Source: Candidatus Latescibacterota bacterium | GTDB taxonomy: Bacteria; Latescibacterota; MVCY01; DTYK01 | Assembly: GCA_012961925.1 (NCBI GenBank) | Contig: DTYK01000017.1 | Location: 1-10,161 of the forward strand | Reading direction: 5' to 3' | Length of the DNA: 10,161 bases | Shown: piece by piece, positions 5,866-10,161 of the stretch | Layout: the number at the start of each line of letters is the position of its first letter | How positions within the stretch are numbered: position 1 is the first letter of the stretch | Position numbers and translations under genes: made by a program | Notes under the pieces: model-generated | What the model was told of the DNA's origin: nothing | Database searches by the model: none | The model's input: only the letters and a program-made list of their open reading frames with translations

Positions 5866-7245
5866 ATGCGGGTGTTATTGATAAGTCCACCAGCTTCGAC
5901 CAATCTTTATCGACAATTTGGAGGAGAGCTCCCACCTTTGGGACTGGCATATCTCGGTGCAGTGCTGCGTAAAAACGGGCACTCGGTCGAGATCAAGGAT
6001 CTCGAGGTAGAACCCGAAGCAGGCAAGAAGATGGACCTGGCCAGATATGACCTTGTGGGTATCACCAGTTTAACCCCCCAGTATCCGAAGGCCCTTGAGA
6101 TCGCTAAAAGCGCCAAGGCCCTGGGACTTTCAGTGGTGATGGGTGGGTATCATGCCACCTTCCAGGATAAAGAGGTCCTTTTAACGGGACTGGTCGACTA
6201 TGTCATCAGAGGAGAGGGAGAGTATACCCTGGTGGATCTTGTAGATAGGCTTGCTTCTAAAAAGCCGGTGGATGATGTCTCTGGGATATCATTTATGGAT
6301 CGAGAAACATTGGTGAGGACCCCCCCTGCCCCTGTTATCTCCGAGCTTGACGGACTTCCGTTACCAGCCCGGGATCTTTTGCCAATGGAGAGATATACAA
6401 CTATGTTCGAAGGGCGTAAAGCCACCTCACTCATAACAAGTCGGGGTTGTCCCTTCAACTGTTCTTTCTGCGCTTCCTCTAAATTCGCTGGCCGCAAATG
6501 GCGAACCAGAAGCATAGGCTCCGTCATTGATGAGATAGAACACCTCAGGAATGAATACCACTACAACGCCTTCACTCTGATGGATGATAATTTCACCCTT
6601 AGCCCAAAGAGGGTTATAGATTTCGCCGATCAACTGATCAAACGTGGACTCGATGTAATCTGGTGGTGTTTCTCAAGGGTGGATACCATAGTTAAGAACG
6701 AACACATGGTAAAAAAGATGGCAGAGGCTGGGGCCCGTTCCGTCTTTCTTGGTATAGAGAGCTCAGACCAAGAAATACTCGACGGGTATCACAAAAGGAT
6801 AACTATTGATCAGATATATCGTGCGCGAGATATATTAAGATCTTACAAGATAAAGACCTGGGGGAGCTTTATAATCGGCGGGATAGATGAGACGAAGAGG
6901 ATGATCAACAGGACCATCAGGCTGGCAAGAAGACTAAATCCGGATACAGCTCAGTTCTCCATTCTCACCCCATATCCAGGAACAGAGCTGTTCAAGGCTG
7001 TTAAAGATAGAATAGTCGTGCGTAACTGGGATCTATACGACGGAATACACGCCGTTATGAAGACCAGGCATCTGTCACCTCAGGAAATACAAAAATCCAT
7101 CATAAAGGCTTATACAAGTTTCTACCTAAGGCTGACAAGATTGCCCCAGGTCTTCTCCTACATCATGAAAAAGAATTTGAAATTGAGGGATGTGATAAAA
7201 GGGGTTGGCAGCGTACGAAAAGTGAGCAACTACCTGGGATTTTAG
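5866..7245 (+). CDS. B12-binding-domain radical SAM protein (class B-like; possible lipid methylase or ring-forming enzyme)
   Basis: This is a 459-residue protein. The start at 5866 follows a GGGGGTG Shine-Dalgarno (5855-5861). Residues 1 to about 140 form the Rossmann-like cobalamin-binding domain: MRVLLISPPAS, LPPLGLAYLGAVLRKNGH, DLVGITSLTPQYPKALEIAK and VVMGGYHATF (90-99). The DxHxxG cobalt-ligand motif is absent, as is common when B12 is bound base-off without histidine. The radical SAM core carries CX3CX2C at C195/C199/C202 (SRGCPFNCSFCASS), FTLMDDNFT, GARSVFLGIES, WGSFIIGGIDET (332-343) and PYPGTELF. The family includes hopanoid methylase HpnP, BchE, antibiotic methylases and the archaeal GDGT ring synthases GrsA/GrsB. 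Standing 117 nt downstream of a Tes-like gene on the same strand, it could methylate or cyclise the same lipid chains. That role is inference from context; other methylation or ring chemistry remains possible. A terminator follows at 7379-7398. Confidence 0.85.
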   Translation: MRVLLISPPASTNLYRQFGGELPPLGLAYLGAVLRKNGHSVEIKDLEVEPEAGKKMDLARYDLVGITSLTPQYPKALEIAKSAKALGLSVVMGGYHATFQDKEVLLTGLVDYVIRGEGEYTLVDLVDRLASKKPVDDVSGISFMDRETLVRTPPAPVISELDGLPLPARDLLPMERYTTMFEGRKATSLITSRGCPFNCSFCASSKFAGRKWRTRSIGSVIDEIEHLRNEYHYNAFTLMDDNFTLSPKRVIDFADQLIKRGLDVIWWCFSRVDTIVKNEHMVKKMAEAGARSVFLGIESSDQEILDGYHKRITIDQIYRARDILRSYKIKTWGSFIIGGIDETKRMINRTIRLARRLNPDTAQFSILTPYPGTELFKAVKDRIVVRNWDLYDGIHAVMKTRHLSPQEIQKSIIKAYTSFYLRLTRLPQVFSYIMKKNLKLRDVIKGVGSVRKVSNYLGF

Positions 7246-7378
7246 TACCATGCTTCCTTCGGTGTGCTTTATCCCTTTGTGGTTCATGTTAACGTAGTAG
7301 TGTTAGATGCCTAACCGGAACTTCTCCCAACAAACCTCCGACGTGAAGGACAAATCCTTCGAAGACCGGTCTTCTCTT

Positions 7379-7398
7379 AGAAGGTCCCCTTCTTTTTT
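7379..7398 (+). terminator. Rho-independent terminator after the B12 radical SAM gene
   Basis: AGAAGG (7379-7384), loop TCC, then CCTTCT (7388-7393) forms a 6 bp stem, and the T-run spans 7393-7398. Two further perfect dyads lie just upstream: GAAGGA-CAAA-TCCTTC (7345-7360) and the self-complementary GAAGACCGGTCTTC (7361-7374). The T-run is on the + strand only, so it serves the + strand gene ending at 7245. The minus-strand PHP gene, which ends at 7424, has no matching T-run here. Confidence 0.65.
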
Positions 7399-7423
7399 GG
7401 TTCTGCAGGCCATGTCATTGAAA

Positions 7424-8257
7424 TCAACCGTTATTATGCTGAATTAGAGACTTAAGGTCTCTGACAACTTGAGATGGGACCTTCTGTTTACCGATGGAGT
7501 TGAACCTTCGTCCCTCGCCATGGAAGTCTGAGCCGCCGGTATAGAGTAAGCCATGGGTTTTAGCCAATGTCTTATAGTAGTCGATCATCCGTTGTGTATG
7601 GACAGGGTGCACTGCCTCTATACCTTTCAAACCCCACAGGATCAACTGCCTGATAAATCCCTCCTCCTTCAATGTTCCTGGATGAGCAAGCACTGGTATC
7701 CCACCGACTGACGATATCAGTCTGATGGCTTCTGCCGGATGAAGTAGCTGCTTCGGTATGTACGCGGGGGCACCCTGGCCAATATATCGATCAAAGGCCT
7801 CATCATAAGAGGAGACGAAGCCTCCTCTTATCAGTCCGTCAGCTATGTGGGGTCTCCCGATCACCCCCTCACCTGCTATCTCAAGCACTGACTCAAGAGG
7901 AAGGTCTACTCCCAATTCTTTCAATCTTAACAGGATCTTCTTAGCCCTCTCCAACCGACCTCTGCGCAACTGTCCCATCCTCTCAGTAAAAGTGGCCTCG
8001 TGCCAGTCTATGAAGTATCCGAGGATGTGGACTTCGGTCTCGTCAATGACGGCGCTGAGTTCCACCCCGGGGATAACTTCGGCAGTTGAATTCCCCCTTG
8101 CCGCGATAGCTCGATCGATCCCACAGATCGTATCATGATCGGTAATCGCAATCGTCGCTATACCAGCCTGCGCTGCTAACGCACCGATATCTTCTGGCCT
8201 CATTAGTCCATCTGAGCAGGTCGTGTGCAAATGTAAATCCGCGTACTGTTCCGGCAT
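7424..8257 (-). CDS. PHP-domain phosphoesterase, RNase AM/YciV (TrpH)-like
   Basis: This is a 277-residue protein with all the metal-binding motifs of the PHP fold: DLHLHTTCSDG (H9, H11, D16), ITDHDT (D40, H41), PGVE (E66), HILGYF, GRPHIA (H137), VLAHPG (H192) and GSDFHG (D244, H246). The insert after GRPHIADGLI, with DEAFDRYIGQGAPAYIP, is typical of the YciV/RNase AM branch. That branch removes nucleotides from short RNA 5' ends and from 3',5'-bisphosphonucleotides; it is distinct from histidinol phosphatase or the DNA polymerase PHP domains. The start is set by a strong AAGGAGG (8262-8268) 4 nt before the ATG. It is last in the minus-strand run, 132 nt after lgt, so it may have its own promoter, though none is clear. 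The family call is firm; the exact substrate is by analogy. Confidence 0.88.
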   Translation of the reverse strand: MPEQYADLHLHTTCSDGLMRPEDIGALAAQAGIATIAITDHDTICGIDRAIAARGNSTAEVIPGVELSAVIDETEVHILGYFIDWHEATFTERMGQLRRGRLERAKKILLRLKELGVDLPLESVLEIAGEGVIGRPHIADGLIRGGFVSSYDEAFDRYIGQGAPAYIPKQLLHPAEAIRLISSVGGIPVLAHPGTLKEEGFIRQLILWGLKGIEAVHPVHTQRMIDYYKTLAKTHGLLYTGGSDFHGEGRRFNSIGKQKVPSQVVRDLKSLIQHNNG

Positions 8258-8389
8258 ATCCCCTCCTTAACCGTAACTTCCTTTGCTGGGCAGAAAGGTT
8301 GGTGAGATCGTCACTTTTTAGACTTCCAATGATGCAAAACCCTGCGAGCCTTTAAATGGACCTCAGCACAGAGAATTCCTTCCGGCTGG

Positions 8390-9220
8390 CTACAGTCCGG
8401 TTTCGGCTGCTTCCCTTGCCCTTATCCTTTGGCTCCTATTGAGCCTAAGCAACATAATGGCTGCTACCAGAAAGGAAAGCATACTTATGCCTTGATTAAA
8501 AAGGATCGGTGTTTCACCAATTCTCAATATCACCATATTATCTTCATAGTACCTGAGAAAATCGATTAAGAACCGAGCGACTGAATAAAGCATAATGAAA
8601 AGCCAGAAGGTGAAACCGTCAAACCTCTTGAATCTCTCAAAGTAAAGCAACGATCCAAAGATGGCCATGCCATAAAGCGCTGAATAGAGTTGAGTTGGAT
8701 GGATAGAGGTGTCGGGGAAAACCCAACCCGCCGGGCTGCTCTTGGGAAAGACCACTGACCAAGGCAGGTGGGATGGTTCGCCAAAGCAGCACCCATTGAG
8801 GTAACACCCTATCCGGACGAAGAAGATACCTAAGGCAACGGATGGGGCAAGGACATCGAACCCCTTCCAGAGGGGGATACCTTGCTTCCAGAAGTAGAAG
8901 AAGGTGAAGACAAGCCCTGTTATCAGGCCGCCGTAAAGTATCAACCCCGCAATCCCAAATCGACCGGGGCCGAAAGGATTGATGATGGAGAGAGGATCAG
9001 TAGAGAACTCGTGCCAGTGGAAGACCACATAGAGTAACCTTGCCCCCAGTATACCAACGATAATACCATAGACTGATACATCCATCATCTTGTCTGACGG
9101 AATGCCAGCCTTTCTTCCTCTCCTAACAGCCAGCCAGAGCCCTAAAAGTAGAGCCAATGCCAGCATCAATCCATATGAATGAACCGGAAACGTCCCTATG
9201 CGGAAGAGAACGGGGCGCAT
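8390..9220 (-). CDS. lgt: Prolipoprotein diacylglyceryl transferase
   Basis: This is a 276-residue inner-membrane enzyme of the family's usual length. It moves a diacylglyceryl group from phosphatidylglycerol to the lipobox cysteine of prolipoproteins, the first step in lipoprotein maturation. Visible signatures are FPVHSYGLML (11-20), GARLLYV, GLILYGGLITG (92-102), the hallmark FVRIGCYLNGCCFGEPS (134-150; R136 and N142 match E. coli R143 and N146), HPTQLY (174-179) and YSVARFLIDFLR (212-223; R216 corresponds to the second essential Arg). About seven hydrophobic segments are seen. The ATG is 2 nt after the rfaE1 stop, and its GAGGAG ribosome binding site (9227-9232) lies inside the rfaE1 end, so the two are translationally close and one operon. 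Confidence 0.96.
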   Translation of the reverse strand: MRPVLFRIGTFPVHSYGLMLALALLLGLWLAVRRGRKAGIPSDKMMDVSVYGIIVGILGARLLYVVFHWHEFSTDPLSIINPFGPGRFGIAGLILYGGLITGLVFTFFYFWKQGIPLWKGFDVLAPSVALGIFFVRIGCYLNGCCFGEPSHLPWSVVFPKSSPAGWVFPDTSIHPTQLYSALYGMAIFGSLLYFERFKRFDGFTFWLFIMLYSVARFLIDFLRYYEDNMVILRIGETPILFNQGISMLSFLVAAIMLLRLNRSQRIRAREAAETGL

Positions 9221-9222
9221 AC

Positions 9223-10161
9223 CTAACTCCTCGTCAATGATTCTTCGATCATCTCCTTTGTCACCGGTACCACCCCCACCTGGCCAACGACCATTCCCGC
9301 CGCATGGTTGGCCAACTCGACGGCTTCCATAATCTCAGCCCCAGCCGCCATGGCCACGGTTAAAGTGGCGATGACCGTATCACCCGCACCTGAGACATCG
9401 AACACCTCCCTTGCCACAGCAGGAACATGGGAAACCACACCATCACCCTCAAAGAGAGACATGCCATCTGCGCCCTGGGTGAATAGAACATATTTACAAC
9501 CCAGCCTTTGAAGCAATTTCCTCCCGAGGGCCGGCAGATCCTCCTTGGGGCCGATCCTGATGCCAAAGGCAGCTTCTACTTCTCTCAAATTGGGTTTAAA
9601 AACAGTAACCCCCTTGAAGTCGAAAAAGTTATCAAATTTAGGATCAGCCGTACAGAGTTTACCTCTCTCCACTGCTAAAGGGATAACCTGTCCCAGAAGT
9701 TGTTTCGTGATAACACCTTTATTGTAATCCTCAAGAAGGAGTGCATCAACCTGATCTATTCCTTCTTTCACAAAGTTCACTATTCTCCGTGCCATATCTT
9801 GTGAAATCGGCCTTTTTGTCTCCCTGTCAGTCCTCACCACATGTTGATGATGAGCGATCACCCTTGTCTTCAGCGTAGTCTGTCTCGATGGATCGACAAC
9901 GATGCCCTGGGTTGTGATTCCCAGCCTATTCATCTCCATCAGGAGCTTTTCCCCTGCCGGGTCTTGACCAATTACACCGACGGGGATTGCTACAGCCCCC
10001 AGAGCGCTGATATTATGGGCAACATTTGCGGCCCCACCCAGCCCTATTGACTCAGACTCTATCTCCACAACCGGTACAGGGGCTTCCGGAGAGATACGCT
10101 CCACCCTACCCCAGAGGTATTCATCTAACATCAGATCACCTATCACCATGACCTTCACCGA
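9223..10161 (-). CDS. rfaE1: D-glycero-beta-D-manno-heptose-7-phosphate kinase (5' end cut by window)
   Basis: This is a PfkB/ribokinase-fold kinase acting in the ADP-heptose pathway for the LPS inner core: it phosphorylates heptose 7-phosphate at C1. The motifs include VIGDLMLDEYLWGRVERISP (from 5, counting from the GTG at 10158), APVPVV, LGGAANVAHNISALG (G41-G42-A-A-N45), LLEDYNKGV, FKPNLREVEAAFG, LFTQGADGMSLF and the catalytic DVSGAGDTVIA (D260 the base). It ends just after the sugar kinase domain, so it is the separate kinase (HldA/RfaE1) rather than the two-domain HldE. A GTG at 10156-10158 could start it, but the frame is open to the window edge and family members normally have 10-15 residues before the VIGDLMLD strand, so the true start is probably outside. 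It is the first visible gene of the rfaE1-lgt pair and indicates an LPS-bearing cell. Confidence 0.93.
   Translation of the reverse strand, partial: SVKVMVIGDLMLDEYLWGRVERISPEAPVPVVEIESESIGLGGAANVAHNISALGAVAIPVGVIGQDPAGEKLLMEMNRLGITTQGIVVDPSRQTTLKTRVIAHHQHVVRTDRETKRPISQDMARRIVNFVKEGIDQVDALLLEDYNKGVITKQLLGQVIPLAVERGKLCTADPKFDNFFDFKGVTVFKPNLREVEAAFGIRIGPKEDLPALGRKLLQRLGCKYVLFTQGADGMSLFEGDGVVSHVPAVAREVFDVSGAGDTVIATLTVAMAAGAEIMEAVELANHAAGMVVGQVGVVPVTKEMIEESLTRS

Overview
This 10.2 kb window looks like chromosomal DNA of a Gram-negative (diderm) bacterium. It carries the C-terminus of a sigma-54-type response regulator, an Lgt lipoprotein enzyme and a heptose-7-phosphate kinase of the LPS core pathway. 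The mix of two anaerobe-style radical SAM enzymes, a sigma-54 promoter and a GH130/GT4 pair suggests a Desulfobacterota- or Nitrospirota-like lineage. That placement is inference, because there is no rRNA or other firm marker gene.

The left part (1-3564, + strand) is one compact gene run. It holds the 3' end of an NtrC-family regulator (Fis-type helix-turn-helix only), a GH130 mannoside phosphorylase/hydrolase-family protein, and a large fusion of a GT4 glycosyltransferase with a C-terminal glycosidase-like domain. The gaps are 16 and 19 nt, so the genes are probably co-transcribed in mannose-type glycan or compatible-solute metabolism.

The middle part (3565-7245, + strand) is the most interesting. 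A 338 bp gene-free stretch contains a textbook -24/-12 sigma-54 promoter (TGGCAC-N5-TTGCT), inverted repeats upstream where an activator could bind, and a leader with a strong imperfect hairpin. It is followed by a 54-residue SPW-type two-helix membrane protein, a radical SAM protein closely resembling the archaeal tetraether lipid synthase (Tes/MJ0619) family, and then a B12-binding radical SAM protein, the class that includes GDGT ring synthases and lipid methylases. Together these suggest an inducible membrane-lipid remodelling unit in a bacterium, possibly making membrane-spanning or cyclised/methylated lipids. The family calls are strong; the product is hypothetical.

The right part (7424-10161, - strand) converges on the middle unit across a 178 bp gap that holds a rho-independent terminator for the + strand. 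It reads rfaE1 (5' end cut by the window edge), lgt (2 nt later), then a PHP-domain protein of the RNase AM/YciV type (132 nt later). These are ordinary envelope and housekeeping genes.
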